The notes under the pieces: model-generated
Told to the model about the DNA's origin: nothing
Seen by the model: only the letters and a program-made list of their open reading frames with translations
The model's database searches: none
Source of the DNA: Pseudomonadota bacterium
Lineage (GTDB): Bacteria; Pseudomonadota; Alphaproteobacteria; UBA828
DNA length: 64,000 bases
NCBI GenBank assembly: GCA_027624955.1
Contig: JAQBTG010000002.1
Location: forward strand, 88,694-152,693
Direction: 5' to 3'
Shown: positions 54,909 to 63,960 of the stretch, in pieces
How the letters are laid out: each line of letters opens with the position of its first letter
Numbering within the stretch: the stretch's first letter is position 1
Made by a program: the position numbers and the translations under genes

Positions 54909-55364
54909 TTAGGCGGCGCGGCGGGACCAATCGACGATGCCGAGCCAAGCCGGGCCGTTACCCTCAGAATTGAGTACGGGAACGGCTGCGACGCGGTAAT
55001 GGATGCGCTGCCCGCGGCGCGCAATGGCGCCCTGGCCCAATTGCGGGCTCTGGTCGGCAATGAGACGATTGCCGAGGGATGAAAGTTTCTGCATCACCGC
55101 TGCGGCGACGCCGGGCTCATCGGTGGGCGCGCGGTAGCGCTCACCCAGCCGGTTGACTAGATGGGAGCCGACTTCGGCCACTTGGACAGTGCGCTGCTTG
55201 CGGTTCAATTCGCCATAAACGCAATATTCCCGCTCGCCATTGAGGCTTTTCAGCAAACTATCGACGGTCACGGCGTTATCGCCGCCGCCGAGGCTTTGCC
55301 ATAGGTTCGTAAGCATTTCTGTCTTACGTGTGTTTTTATGTGACTTTACAGGCAAATTAGCCAT
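54909..55364 (-). CDS. Hypothetical protein, possible PAS-like sensor fold
   Basis: 151 residues, GGAGG 9 bases before the ATG. The first 20 residues are basic and polar (LPVKSHKNTRKTEML). The rest (SLLKSLNGEREYCVYGELNRKQRTVQVAEVGSH and GQRIHYRVAAVPVLNSEGNGPAWLGIVDWSRR) alternates short strands and helices, and its ending resembles a small PAS/heteroatom-binding domain, but no family is identified. It is divergent from the DMT transporter across 331 bases that contain operator-like repeats. Confidence 0.66.
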   Translation of the reverse strand: MANLPVKSHKNTRKTEMLTNLWQSLGGGDNAVTVDSLLKSLNGEREYCVYGELNRKQRTVQVAEVGSHLVNRLGERYRAPTDEPGVAAAVMQKLSSLGNRLIADQSPQLGQGAIARRGQRIHYRVAAVPVLNSEGNGPAWLGIVDWSRRAA

Positions 55365-55695
55365 CCTGCGGTTCCTCCAAATTGATCCGTGCGGGCCATC
55401 AAAGCGGAATCTGGCGCTACGCGGCTTTGAAAATATGTTAACGGGCGTTACATCAGATTTAACAGAAATAATTTATGTTAACAACGGTTACATTTAGGCG
55501 CCGTTAAGTATCACGTGTTGAGGCGCGGCGCCGGATGTGATGCGAATTGGCGCTGGCGTACTTCTAATCAGGCCGACATAATCCGCCGGCCCCATAATCC
55601 GCTGGCCACATGTCAAATTCCCTTTACGCTTGCCTTCCGGCCCACCCGTTCCGCGGCTTTATTCGCCGGTGCGGTAGCCTGTTTGGCCGTTTCTG
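55365..55695. other. Long intergenic region between a hypothetical gene and a DMT transporter
   Basis: 331 bases with no supported gene. It holds the two related 20-bp imperfect repeats listed separately (55434-55453, 55474-55493) in an AT-rich patch; the remainder up to 55695 looks unstructured. A frame at 55240-55497 on the plus strand has no start signal. Confidence 0.5.
55434..55493. promoter_or_regulatory. Two direct copies of a 20-bp operator-like element
   Basis: TATGTTAACGGGCGTTACAT at 55434-55453 and TATGTTAACAACGGTTACAT at 55474-55493, 40 bases apart, about four helical turns. Each copy is itself an imperfect inverted repeat (TGTTAAC ... GTTACA), as bound by GntR-type dimers. Being on the same DNA face suggests cooperative binding. 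The likely target is the hypothetical gene ending at 55364, 70-130 bases downstream on the minus strand. Confidence 0.45.
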
Positions 55696-56580
55696 ATGGA
55701 AGGCGGTTCGGTATTATGGGGCGCCGGCGCCGCTGTTTCCTGGGGCTTTGCCGATTTTGTCGCGCGCTTCACCGGGCGCTCGGTCGGCGTGGCCGCCTCT
55801 TTTCTCGCTGTCTCAGTGCTCGGCGTGGGCGCCCTTCTGCTCTTCATGTGGCTGCGCGGCGATACCATGCTGTGGCACAACCCCGATGCGGTCAGCGTTC
55901 TCGGCCTGGGGCTGCTGGTCGGCGCCGGCGCGACCACGGCGCTGGCCACGGTGCTGCTGTATGAAGCGCTGACCAAGGGGCCGGTCTCCTTGGCTTCGCC
56001 CGTGGTCTCAAGCTATCCGGCGCTCGCCATGCCGATTTCGCTGGCGCTTGGCGCGAGTCCACATTGGTGGCATTGGCTCGCCATGTTGTTGACCCTGCTC
56101 GGCATCTGGGTTGTCGCGATGGTGGTGTCTTCGGGCGGAAGTTGGCGGGGACAATATGACGGCACGGTGATCCGCCGGACGATCTTTCTGTCTCTCGGTG
56201 GTGCGCTCTGTTTCGCCGTGACTTTAACCACCGCCGGCGAGGCCATCGAAATTTACGGGCCCTGGCAAACCATGATCGCGGTGCGCCTGGTCGGCGCCAT
56301 TCTGTTCATTTTGTGGTTCTTGATGCGCCGCGAGGCGCCGCGGTTTTACCCGCGGTTGTGGCCGATCCTGATCGTGCTCGGCCTGCTCGACACCATGGGT
56401 TATCTCGGCGTCTATCTCGGCCTCGGCTACGTCAATGGCGAGTTCGCCATTGTCGCCAGCTCGGCCTATTCGGTGGTTGCCGTGATTCTCGCCCGCGTCT
56501 TCCTGCGCGAGCCGGTGAACCTCGCACAATGGGGCGGAATCGCCCTCGTGGTGGGCGGCATCGCTCTGTTGAGCATCTGA
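55696..56580 (+). CDS. DMT-superfamily (EamA) transporter
   Basis: 294 residues with ten hydrophobic segments and the typical internal two-fold repeat of EamA domains (first half SVLWGAGAAVSWGFADFVARF, second half SLGGALCFAVTLTTAGEAIEIYGPWQ). Conserved pieces: KGPVSLASPVVSSYPALAMPISLAL near residue 100 and YSVVAVILARVFLREPVNLAQWGGIALVVGGIALL at the C-terminus. Exports a small metabolite, unidentified. Confidence 0.93.
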   Translation: MEGGSVLWGAGAAVSWGFADFVARFTGRSVGVAASFLAVSVLGVGALLLFMWLRGDTMLWHNPDAVSVLGLGLLVGAGATTALATVLLYEALTKGPVSLASPVVSSYPALAMPISLALGASPHWWHWLAMLLTLLGIWVVAMVVSSGGSWRGQYDGTVIRRTIFLSLGGALCFAVTLTTAGEAIEIYGPWQTMIAVRLVGAILFILWFLMRREAPRFYPRLWPILIVLGLLDTMGYLGVYLGLGYVNGEFAIVASSAYSVVAVILARVFLREPVNLAQWGGIALVVGGIALLSI

Positions 56581-56601
56581 GTGCGCCACCTGATTCCGTT
56601 A

Positions 56602-56632
56602 AAACTATTTAATATTGCATAGTTTAATATTA
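56602..56632. promoter_or_regulatory. Inverted and direct repeats upstream of the chemoreceptor gene
   Basis: AAACTAT and ATAGTTT arms (10-base centre, 56602-56625) overlap two copies of TTTAATATT starting 15 bases apart (56608, 56623). This lies in an AT-rich patch 100-130 bases upstream of the chemoreceptor start. It is probably a control region; no factor can be named. Confidence 0.3.
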
Positions 56633-56733
56633 ACCTTCTCTTAAGCCTAAAATATTATTCTGCACCCGTAATTGCAGAGCCAATGCGCATGTCCTATTTA
56701 ATGATATTCATATAGTAATACGCATTTAGGTTC

Positions 56734-57315
56734 ATGAAATATCTATTCATGGAGAATGTATTAGCTATGAAGATTTCTGGGTTTAGTTTCAAACGCAACA
56801 TCGGCGGGCGTTTGGCGTTAGGATTCGCAGCCGTATCAATTGTTCTCGCGCTGGCAGTCGGTGTCACCCTGATCAAGATTAACCATATCGACAGCAGTGT
56901 GGCGCTTATCTCCGAACAGCGTGTACCGACAGCAATCGCCAGTGCCACCATGGTGGATAATGTTCATGCCTCGCTTGCCGGCCTGCGTGGCTGGATGTTG
57001 ACGGGCAACGAACTCTTCAAGGTTGAGCGCGCCGCTGTGTGGCGCGATATCGCCCATCGCCGCAGCGATTTGGATGAACTTTCCCAACACTGGACAAATC
57101 CGGAAGAGGTCGCGGAATGGAACACGTTCAAAACGGTGTTAGACAAATTCGAGATCGCGCAAGCCAAGGTCGAGAGCATTGCCAACACGCCAGAGGAACA
57201 TCCAGCCACTCAAATGCTGGTGACCGAGGCTGCGCCCCACGCCAGCGTCATGCTCGGCGCCATAACCGCGATGATCGATGCCGAAGCCGAAGTGGAAATG
57301 GACTTTTCCACATGA
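56734..57315 (+). CDS. Methyl-accepting chemotaxis protein, N-terminal part (frame-shifted gene)
   Basis: 193 codons from the first ATG. One membrane helix ([23 protein letters not shown], residues ~28-50) and the first periplasmic sensor module ([23 protein letters not shown] ... [17 protein letters not shown]). It ends at TGA 57313-57315, which overlaps the start ATG of the next frame (ATGA). Related receptors in Rhodospirillales carry both modules in one protein, so this is most likely the first part of a gene broken by one frameshift near 57300-57311, beside a run of four T. Confidence 0.78.
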   Translation: MKYLFMENVLAMKISGFSFKRNIGGRLALGFAAVSIVLALAVGVTLIKINHIDSSVALISEQRVPTAIASATMVDNVHASLAGLRGWMLTGNELFKVERAAVWRDIAHRRSDLDELSQHWTNPEEVAEWNTFKTVLDKFEIAQAKVESIANTPEEHPATQMLVTEAAPHASVMLGAITAMIDAEAEVEMDFST

Positions 57316-58892
57316 ATGATCGCCGCGCCCTGCTCACCATCATGGCCGATGTGCGTGGCACGCTGGCTCAAGGCGTTGCCAACATCCGCGCCTATCTGTT
57401 GACCGGCGAAGAGAGTTACAAAGAAAAATTCGACACCCTGTGGGCCAAGAACGAGCTGCGTTTCAACGATCTTAACCAGGCCTCCGGGCTGCTCTCGGCC
57501 ACGCAGGCCAAGCAATTCGATATCTTCAAATCTGAGCGCGCGGAGTTCTCTCCCTTGCCCGGAATGATGTTCGAGATTCGCGGGTCAGCTCAGTGGAACA
57601 CAGCCAATTACATTCTGGTCACCGAGGCCGCGCCAAGCGCGAACATACTGCTGACCACGCTTCTTGGGCCGGAAGACGCCAATGGAGAGCGCGCCGGCGG
57701 CATGGTGGAGAATCAGGAAGCGCTTCTCGAATTGGATGCCGCTGCGGCCAGCGCCGCGGTCCACCAACTGACGATTATCGAATGGGCATTGCTGGCTATC
57801 GGAATGTTCATCGCGGTTGCCGTTGCCTTCGCCACCAGCCGCGCCATCGCCAAGCCGATTGCCGCTATGACGTCGGTTATGAAGGACCTGTCGAATGGCG
57901 ATAACACCGTCGAGGTGCCGGCGCGGGAGCGCGCCGATGAAATCGGCCAGATGGCCGCTGCGGTGCAGGTGTTCAAAGAAAATGGCATCGAGAAAGAACG
58001 CCTCTCCACCGAGCAGAAAGTTGAAGCAGAGGAACGCGAGGCGCGCTCCCAGCGCGTAGACGATCTCTGCCGCACATTCGACAGCAATATTTCCGGGGTC
58101 GTCGATGCGGTGAGTGCCGCCTCAACCCAATCGGAAACGACTGCCCAATCCATGTCAGTGACGGCGGAGCAGACCAGCCAGCAAAGCGCGGCCGTAGCTT
58201 CGGCGTCGGAAGAGACAACGGCTAATGTTCAGGCGGTCGCGACCGCCACTGAGGAATTGGACGCTTCGATCGCCGAGATCGCGCGCCAAATGGGCGAGTC
58301 TACCCGCAACGCGCAAAATGCGGTTGCCGAAGCCGAAAAGACCAATGAGACGGTCAAGAGCTTGTCCGAAGCTGGGAAGAAGATCGGCCAAGTTGTGGAC
58401 CTGATCAACGATATCGCCAGTCAGACAAACTTGCTGGCCCTCAACGCTACCATTGAAGCGGCGCGCGCGGGCGAGGCGGGTAAGGGTTTTGCAGTGGTCG
58501 CGTCCGAAGTGAAAAGCCTGGCCAACCAGACCGCCAATGCGACAGAGGAGATCGGCGCGCAGATTGCCACACTACAAGGCGCGACCGAGGACGCGGTGAC
58601 TGCTATCGGCGGCATCGGTGTCATGATTGGCAGCATCAGCGAAACCTCGACGATGGTGGCCGCGGCTTTCGAAAAGCAGCGCGCCGCGACCGGCGAAATT
58701 TCGCGCAACGTCCAACAGGCCGCCGTCGGCACTCAAGAAGTCGCGTCGAACATAACCAGCGTACATGCTGCAGCGCAGGAAACCGGTTCCGCCGCCGTGC
58801 AGATGAAGAGCGCGGCCAGTGAATTGTCGGAACAGTCCGCTCTGCTGCGCAAAGAGGTCGGAGGTTTTCTTAGCGAAATTCGCGCCGCCTGA
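57312..58892 (+). CDS. Methyl-accepting chemotaxis protein, C-terminal part (frame-shifted gene)
   Basis: 526 residues if started at ATG 57312, though the continuing frame is open from 57117. Contents in order: a second sensor module ([23 protein letters not shown] ... [16 protein letters not shown]) homologous to the one in the first part, membrane helix [23 protein letters not shown] domain ([24 protein letters not shown]) and the full signalling domain with the hairpin tip [37 protein letters not shown]. No CheB/CheR pentapeptide tail is present. A standalone product would lack the first membrane helix and be wrongly inserted, which favours a frameshift over two real genes. Confidence 0.88.
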   Translation: MNDRRALLTIMADVRGTLAQGVANIRAYLLTGEESYKEKFDTLWAKNELRFNDLNQASGLLSATQAKQFDIFKSERAEFSPLPGMMFEIRGSAQWNTANYILVTEAAPSANILLTTLLGPEDANGERAGGMVENQEALLELDAAAASAAVHQLTIIEWALLAIGMFIAVAVAFATSRAIAKPIAAMTSVMKDLSNGDNTVEVPARERADEIGQMAAAVQVFKENGIEKERLSTEQKVEAEEREARSQRVDDLCRTFDSNISGVVDAVSAASTQSETTAQSMSVTAEQTSQQSAAVASASEETTANVQAVATATEELDASIAEIARQMGESTRNAQNAVAEAEKTNETVKSLSEAGKKIGQVVDLINDIASQTNLLALNATIEAARAGEAGKGFAVVASEVKSLANQTANATEEIGAQIATLQGATEDAVTAIGGIGVMIGSISETSTMVAAAFEKQRAATGEISRNVQQAAVGTQEVASNITSVHAAAQETGSAAVQMKSAASELSEQSALLRKEVGGFLSEIRAA

Positions 58893-58920
58893 ACCGCAGA
58901 AAAATTCATAGGCGACACGA

Positions 58921-58951
58921 CCCTCCGGGCAAATCCGCCCGGAGGGTTTTT
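58921..58951 (+). terminator. Rho-independent terminator after the chemoreceptor gene
   Basis: CCCTCCGGGC pairs with GCCCGGAGGG around a 6-base loop, followed by five T residues. It ends the chemoreceptor transcript before the Rieske oxygenase gene. Confidence 0.94.
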
Positions 58952-59049
58952 CTTGTGCCAAACCCCCGAATCTTGTTTGGATGACAAACCGATCCGGCTC
59001 TTGTTAACTTAGGGTAATCATTCATCGAGTTTTGCAGGGGGGGTCGAAG

Positions 59050-60318
59050 ATGCCGGCACACGGTTTTCAGGTCGACGAGAAAATTCTGGCGGAGGTCGCG
59101 CAAACCCGCGCCAGCCTGCTGGAATCAAAGCATTTGCCAGGCTGGTTCTACACCTCGCCCGAGCTGTTTCAGCACGAAATCGATACCATCTTCATGAAGG
59201 ATTGGCTGTGCGTTGGGCGTCTCGAGGAATTTCCCAATGCCGGCGATTACGCCGCACTCCGCATCGCCGGCGAGCCCCTGCTGATATGCCGTGGCAATTC
59301 AGGCGAGATGAACGCGTTTCGCAACATTTGCCGCCACCGTGGCGTCGAAGTGGCGACCGGTGAGGGAAATCTCGCCAAATTCACCTGCCCCTATCACGCC
59401 TGGGTCTATGATCTCGAAGGCAAATTGATGGGCGCGCCGCATGTCAAGGAATTGAAGGCCTTCGACGTTGCAGAGTGCCGCCTGCCGCGCGTGCAGATCG
59501 ACAATTGGGGCGGCTATATTTTCATCAATTTCGATGCCGATTGTCAGAGCCTTGGAGATTATCTGGACGAAGACGGGATCCGCGATTTTGCCGCTTTTCT
59601 GCAGCCGGAAAACACCCGGGTGTCGCATAAATTCGTGGTCGATGTGCCGTGCAATTGGAAGTTCGTGCCGGAAAATCTGATGGACATGTATCACGTCGGC
59701 GTCATCCACAAAGAATCCTTCGGCGGCCATTTCCCGGTCGCCAATTTCCGCTTTAACTTGCAGAAGAGCGGCTACAACGCGACCTATGAAAGCTACACCA
59801 TGGCGCCGAAGGGCGTGACCTTGTTTGGCACCATGCCGTGGCTACGCGGCAAGGTGGAGGAGCTGTTCGCCTGCACGACATGGATCCGCCCGACGATGAA
59901 TTTGTTCGGCCGCCATGACCTCATCCAGCCCTGGGTAGCCCATCCGATCGATGAGAAAACCACGCGCGTGACGATATACACCCAGCTGCCGGCGGAATAT
60001 TTCGACACGCCGGGATTTGCAGAAAAGAACAAGATTTACGGCGACTTTATCAAACTCGTCGCCACCGAGGATTTGGGGATGCTGGAATCCTTGCAAAACG
60101 GCGTCGGATCGCGCGGTTATGTTCCCGGCCCGACGGTGAAGTTGGAGCGCGCCATTCACCATCTGCTGAACTATTATCTCGACCGTTTGCTGCAACAAGA
60201 CGATGGCGCGCGGGCGCGCCGCCACGAAGACAGCCGCGAAGCGCTGAAACAAGCCGAGGCCGCACATGGCGCAGCGCGCGACGGCGGCTATACCAAATCC
60301 TTTCAGGCCGCTGAATAA
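59050..60318 (+). CDS. Rieske 2Fe-2S aromatic-ring oxygenase, alpha subunit
   Basis: 422 residues from ATG 59050, which has GGGGGG 5 bases upstream; a TTG six codons earlier is possible. Rieske centre CRHRG ... CPYHAW near residues 90-110 (Cys-x-His ... Cys-x-x-His). The non-haem iron site is ENLMDMYHVGVIHKE near residue 208 (Asn-x-x-Asp-x-Tyr-His-x4-His, the family's His pair) with Asp further on. It hydroxylates or demethylates an aromatic or related substrate and needs a reductase that is not adjacent. The next gene, 10 bases downstream, is a NicX-like ring-cleaving dioxygenase. Confidence 0.94.
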   Translation: MPAHGFQVDEKILAEVAQTRASLLESKHLPGWFYTSPELFQHEIDTIFMKDWLCVGRLEEFPNAGDYAALRIAGEPLLICRGNSGEMNAFRNICRHRGVEVATGEGNLAKFTCPYHAWVYDLEGKLMGAPHVKELKAFDVAECRLPRVQIDNWGGYIFINFDADCQSLGDYLDEDGIRDFAAFLQPENTRVSHKFVVDVPCNWKFVPENLMDMYHVGVIHKESFGGHFPVANFRFNLQKSGYNATYESYTMAPKGVTLFGTMPWLRGKVEELFACTTWIRPTMNLFGRHDLIQPWVAHPIDEKTTRVTIYTQLPAEYFDTPGFAEKNKIYGDFIKLVATEDLGMLESLQNGVGSRGYVPGPTVKLERAIHHLLNYYLDRLLQQDDGARARRHEDSREALKQAEAAHGAARDGGYTKSFQAAE

Positions 60319-60328
60319 GGAACTCATC

Positions 60329-61351
60329 ATGACCAGTGAAAGCGATGTGACAGCTCTCTTCCGCGCCAATTTCGAGCTTTGTGAAATCGGCCCCGGGCAA
60401 AGCGTGGCCGTTCTTTCTGAAGGCAGTCTTCTGCCCGAATATCGGGCTGCCTCTTTAAGCGCCATCTCGTCGCTCGGCGCCGAGGCGCTCGACGTCAATA
60501 TACCCTCCGAGGATGCCCAGGACGCCAGCTACCGCATCGCCAATCTCGGCGAAAATCCGCTGTCGCGCCACCCCGAAGCCCTGCAACGCTGCAAGGACGC
60601 CGACATGGTGGTCGACCATATGCTGCTGCTGTTCAGCCATGAACAAATCGCCATGCAGGAGGCCGGCACGCGCATTCTGCTAATCGTCGAGCCGGTCGAG
60701 ATATTGGAACGCCTGTTTCCGAGCACCGCGTTGCGCCGCCGCGTCGAGGCGGCCGAGGAAAAATTCACCGCCGCCAAGACGCTGCGCTTCACCAATGAGG
60801 CGGGCAGCGACGTGACCTATCGCCTCGGTGACAAACCGATGCTCACCGAATATGGCTATACCACCCAGGCTGGTCGTTGGGACCATTGGCCGGGCGGCTT
60901 CATCGCCTCGCTCGCCGCCGAGAACGGCGTTGACGGGCGGGTCGTGATGGCGCCGGGGGACATCGTCTTCCCGCTCAAATGCTATGTTGAGGAGCCGATT
61001 GAATACGTCATCAAAGGCGGCTGGGTGAAGGAGATCAACGGCGGTAAGCAGGCGGCGGAGCTACGCCAATTCATGGACGGCTATAACGACCCGCGCGCCT
61101 ATGCGGTCTCCCACATCGGCTGGGGCCTCAACGAGAAATGCGAGTGGAACCCCGATCTGCCGGGCATTGGCATGGATGGGCGCGCGCATTACGGCAATGT
61201 GCTATTTTCGCTCGGCCCCGATACCGAGTTCGGCGGCGACAACGACACGCCGTGCCACCTCGATCTGCCGATGCAGAACTGCAACCTGTGGCTCGACAAG
61301 GAACTGATCGTCGAAGGCGGCGACGTCATGCCGGCGGCGATGCGGGCCTAA
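60329..61351 (+). CDS. 2,5-dihydroxypyridine 5,6-dioxygenase (NicX)-like, M29-peptidase fold protein
   Basis: 340 residues from ATG 60329 with AAGGA 8 bases upstream, within 10 bases of the Rieske stop. The C-terminal part has the pattern of NicX: His in SHIGWGLNEK and His-x-Asp in DTPCHLDLPMQNCNLW, both in the order and spacing of the iron ligands of NicX (family knowledge), with a candidate Glu in MLTEYGYTTQ. It would open a dihydroxylated pyridine-type ring. The nicotinate pathway enzymes around NicX are not all in the window, so the substrate is inferred, not shown. Confidence 0.8.
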   Translation: MTSESDVTALFRANFELCEIGPGQSVAVLSEGSLLPEYRAASLSAISSLGAEALDVNIPSEDAQDASYRIANLGENPLSRHPEALQRCKDADMVVDHMLLLFSHEQIAMQEAGTRILLIVEPVEILERLFPSTALRRRVEAAEEKFTAAKTLRFTNEAGSDVTYRLGDKPMLTEYGYTTQAGRWDHWPGGFIASLAAENGVDGRVVMAPGDIVFPLKCYVEEPIEYVIKGGWVKEINGGKQAAELRQFMDGYNDPRAYAVSHIGWGLNEKCEWNPDLPGIGMDGRAHYGNVLFSLGPDTEFGGDNDTPCHLDLPMQNCNLWLDKELIVEGGDVMPAAMRA

Positions 61352-61443
61352 TCACTCTCACGCGTTAGGTGGCGGAGCCCGAACACGACCGCTACGACGC
61401 CGTGAAATAAAACGCGCTCCACAACAGGCGTCGAGGTGACGGC

Positions 61444-62088
61444 ATGGATGTTTTGATCGTTGGAGCCACCGGTAAAACCGGCAGGCTTATCATTCCCTTG
61501 TTGCTGGCGGCGGGGCATCGGCCGCGCGCCATGATCCGTGCTGAAAGCCAGAGTGAGACCATGTTGGCGCTTGGCGCAGAGCCCGTTCTCGGCGATCTCG
61601 AAGGGCCGCTGGCAGACGTCGTGCGCGGTCATACCGCGGTGATCTTTGCCGCCGGCTCAGGCTCAAAGACCGGGCCGGAGAAAACCATCGATGTCGATCA
61701 AATCGGCGCCATATCGCTGATCGATGCTTGTGTGGCGGAGAACTGCCGGCGCTTTGTGATGTTGAGCGCAATGGCCACCGGCACGCTCGAACGTGCGCCG
61801 AAAAAACTGCATCATTACCTCACTTCCAAAGCCATCGCCGATGCCCATCTAAGCGCCAGCAGCCTGGATGCGACGATCGTCCGCCCAGGCTATCTTTCCG
61901 ACGATGCTGCCACCGGGCGCGTCCGCATCGGCGAGAATCTTGGCGAGGTCGCCGAAGGCGGCGCTATCAGCCGCGCCGACACCGCCCATATTCTCGTCGC
62001 CTGCCTCGGCCTTACCAACACCATTGGCGCCTGCTTCGAAGTGCTCGCCGGCGATACGCCGATCGAAGATGCGCTAGCGGCGCTCTAA
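61444..62088 (+). CDS. NAD(P)-binding atypical SDR (NmrA/SDR5-like)
   Basis: 214 residues, MDVLIVGATGKTGRLIIPLLLAAGH with the GxxGxxG nucleotide motif, then GDLEGPLADVVRGHTAVIFAAGSGS and LSAMATGTLERAPKKLHHYLTSKAIAD with the Tyr-x-x-x-Lys-like HHYLTSK. Similar proteins are found across proteobacteria; the reaction is unknown. Confidence 0.9.
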   Translation: MDVLIVGATGKTGRLIIPLLLAAGHRPRAMIRAESQSETMLALGAEPVLGDLEGPLADVVRGHTAVIFAAGSGSKTGPEKTIDVDQIGAISLIDACVAENCRRFVMLSAMATGTLERAPKKLHHYLTSKAIADAHLSASSLDATIVRPGYLSDDAATGRVRIGENLGEVAEGGAISRADTAHILVACLGLTNTIGACFEVLAGDTPIEDALAAL

Positions 62089-62094
62089 GGGGGG

Positions 62095-62625
62095 CTACCA
62101 GGCTTCTCCGTTGGCGGCCAGCATCGAGGTTTGGGTGGTTCGTTTGTGGCGCGCCAGGGCTTTGCGGAGTTTCATCGCTTCGCTGCAATTGCGGCAAATT
62201 TCCTTGAGCGAATTCAAGTGGATCGCGGCCTGGTCCGGATCGCCGATCAGTAGATAAGCCTCGCCAATATATTCATGCGCGCCGCGGTGGCGCGGGTCCA
62301 ATTCCAGCGCCTGGGCATAGTTGCTGAAGGCGAGATCGAGTTGGCCGAGCCGGCGGTGGGAATAGGCGAGCAGATTATAGGCGTTGGCGCTCGGTGAACC
62401 TGATTCGATTGCGCGCTCAAATTTTTCCGCAGCATCCTGCCAATCGCCTGCGTCCAACGCGCGCTGGCCGGGCGCAAGGGTTGGATCGCCGCCGACATAA
62501 CTGCCTGTTACCTGGGCGTCGCCGCCGGTCCCGCCGTCGCCGGCCGCGTTGGTCGGAGCGAAGGGAACTAGAGCGATCAAGAAATTGGCCGCGAGCGCCG
62601 CGATTCTAACGTCGAGTTGCCTCAT
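62095..62625 (-). CDS. Secreted tetratricopeptide-repeat protein
   Basis: 176 residues from ATG 62625 with GGGAGG 8 bases upstream. Signal MRQLDVRIAALAANFLIALVPFAPTNAA, then two to three TPRs: ALDAGDWQDAAEKFERAIESG, AYNLLAYSHRRLGQLDLAFSNYAQALELD and AHEYIGEAYLLIGDPDQAAIHLNSL. A pair of Cys lies at the end (EICRNC). Probably scaffolds an envelope complex. It may share a transcript with the Sel1 gene upstream (32-base gap). Confidence 0.83.
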   Translation of the reverse strand: MRQLDVRIAALAANFLIALVPFAPTNAAGDGGTGGDAQVTGSYVGGDPTLAPGQRALDAGDWQDAAEKFERAIESGSPSANAYNLLAYSHRRLGQLDLAFSNYAQALELDPRHRGAHEYIGEAYLLIGDPDQAAIHLNSLKEICRNCSEAMKLRKALARHKRTTQTSMLAANGEAW

Positions 62626-62657
62626 CCGGGCATCCTCCCTTTTGGTGGCGGTGGTGG

Positions 62658-63233
62658 CTAGGGCGTAGGCTTCCATTCGCGCGCCAGTCGGTCGGCCTCA
62701 GCAATTTCCTCTTCGTTCATGCGGTAGGTGAGGTGATTGCGGAACATGACGGCGATCATTTGATTCTGCTGGCCGACGATAGCATTCCACTTCAGCGCCT
62801 GAACAAAATCCCGCTCTACGCCGCGCCCCTCGGTGTACATGAAGCTGAGGGCGGTTTGCGCCACTTCATGGCCTTGCGCCGCTGCTTTTTGGTACCACGC
62901 CGCCGCTGTTTCGTGGCTTCGTGCAACGCCCTCACCGGCGGCGTACATTTCCGCCAGCAGGGACTGCGCCCGGGCATGGCCTTGTTCGGCGGCGGCGCGG
63001 AATTGCTTTGCCGCCTCGGCAAAATCCTGCGCCACGCCTTTGCCGCGGTAATACATGACGCCGAGAAAATGCTGCGCCTCGGCGTCACCGGATGCGGCAA
63101 GCGGGCGGAAAACATCAAGCGCCGTCGCGAAATCGCCGCGTTCGAAGGCGGCTTCGCCGCGATCCATATCGGCGTATGCCGGCGCGACGGAGAGCAGCGA
63201 CAAAACCGCCAGCGCATAAATCCAACGCATCAT
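62658..63233 (-). CDS. Secreted Sel1-like repeat protein
   Basis: 191 residues. Signal MMRWIYALAVLSLLSVAPAYA, then Sel1-type repeats of about 36 residues: AQHFLGVMYYRGKGVAQDFAEAAKQFRAAAEQGHARAQSLLAEMYAAGEGVARSHETAAAWYQKAAAQGHEVAQTALSFMYTEGRGVERDFVQALKW. The family's A-x-x-x-L-x-x-x-Y-x-x-G-x-G-V pattern is clear three times. Such proteins help assemble envelope or virulence-related complexes. First gene of a two-gene unit with the TPR protein. Confidence 0.88.
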   Translation of the reverse strand: MMRWIYALAVLSLLSVAPAYADMDRGEAAFERGDFATALDVFRPLAASGDAEAQHFLGVMYYRGKGVAQDFAEAAKQFRAAAEQGHARAQSLLAEMYAAGEGVARSHETAAAWYQKAAAQGHEVAQTALSFMYTEGRGVERDFVQALKWNAIVGQQNQMIAVMFRNHLTYRMNEEEIAEADRLAREWKPTP

Positions 63234-63393
63234 GCCTCCTCCCGCTCTCGGCAGTCAGTTACCCGGCCGACGGCGGAGACAGCATAACAATCGCCTGTTA
63301 CAACCGCATGTCACGAATTCGTCAGCGCCGCACCTCGCGCGGCCCACTGTCGCGCGTTATATATTGCAAAACAGCCAGAGGGGGAGAGACAGT

Positions 63394-63960
63394 ATGACCA
63401 GTTATCGGGAACGCCAGGTGGTGGCGCCAGCGAGCTTAGGCGAGGCGGCGCCGGCGGCGCGGGGAATATTCGATCACGTCATGTCGACGCGGAAGCTTGG
63501 CTTTTTGCCGAATATGTTCGCCGTCATGGGGCGCAGTCCGGGTGCGCTTGAAGCGGTCGCCGCGGTTGGAGAGCATGTGCGCTTTCATTCGGCGCTGGAT
63601 GAGGATCTGCGCGAGATGGTGATTTGCGAAGTCTCGGCCATCCTCGGCAATAAATACGAGTGGCGTCATCATATTCATAAAGTGCCGGAGCGCTTGCGCC
63701 CGATCATCGGCAATGCCGCGATCGAAAACGAGCCGGCGCCGACCGGCCCGGCGCTGCGTTTTGCCCGTCTGCTCGCCAATGGCGACACTGTGCCTGATGA
63801 GCTGATCGATTCCCTCAAGGACATATTAGGCGATGAAGGCCTGATCGATCTCACCGTCATGGTCGGTTACTACCAGCTGCTCGCCACGTTCTGCGCGACG
63901 CTCGGCATTCAAGTCGAGGACGCGGTGCCGCAAGCGGCGATGCCGCTCAAGGGAACTTGA
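63394..63960 (+). CDS. Carboxymuconolactone decarboxylase/AhpD-fold protein
   Basis: 188 residues from ATG 63394 with GGGGGAGAG upstream. RGIFDHVMSTRKLGFLPNMFAVMGRSPGALEA near residue 24, LDEDLREMVICEVSAILGNKYEWRHHIHK near residue 70 and the C-terminal IDLTVMVGYYQLLATFCATLG match the CMD helical fold. The AhpD Cys-x-x-Cys is absent, so a thiol peroxidase role is not supported; gamma-carboxymuconolactone decarboxylase or an unknown reaction is more likely. Confidence 0.89.
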   Translation: MTSYRERQVVAPASLGEAAPAARGIFDHVMSTRKLGFLPNMFAVMGRSPGALEAVAAVGEHVRFHSALDEDLREMVICEVSAILGNKYEWRHHIHKVPERLRPIIGNAAIENEPAPTGPALRFARLLANGDTVPDELIDSLKDILGDEGLIDLTVMVGYYQLLATFCATLGIQVEDAVPQAAMPLKGT

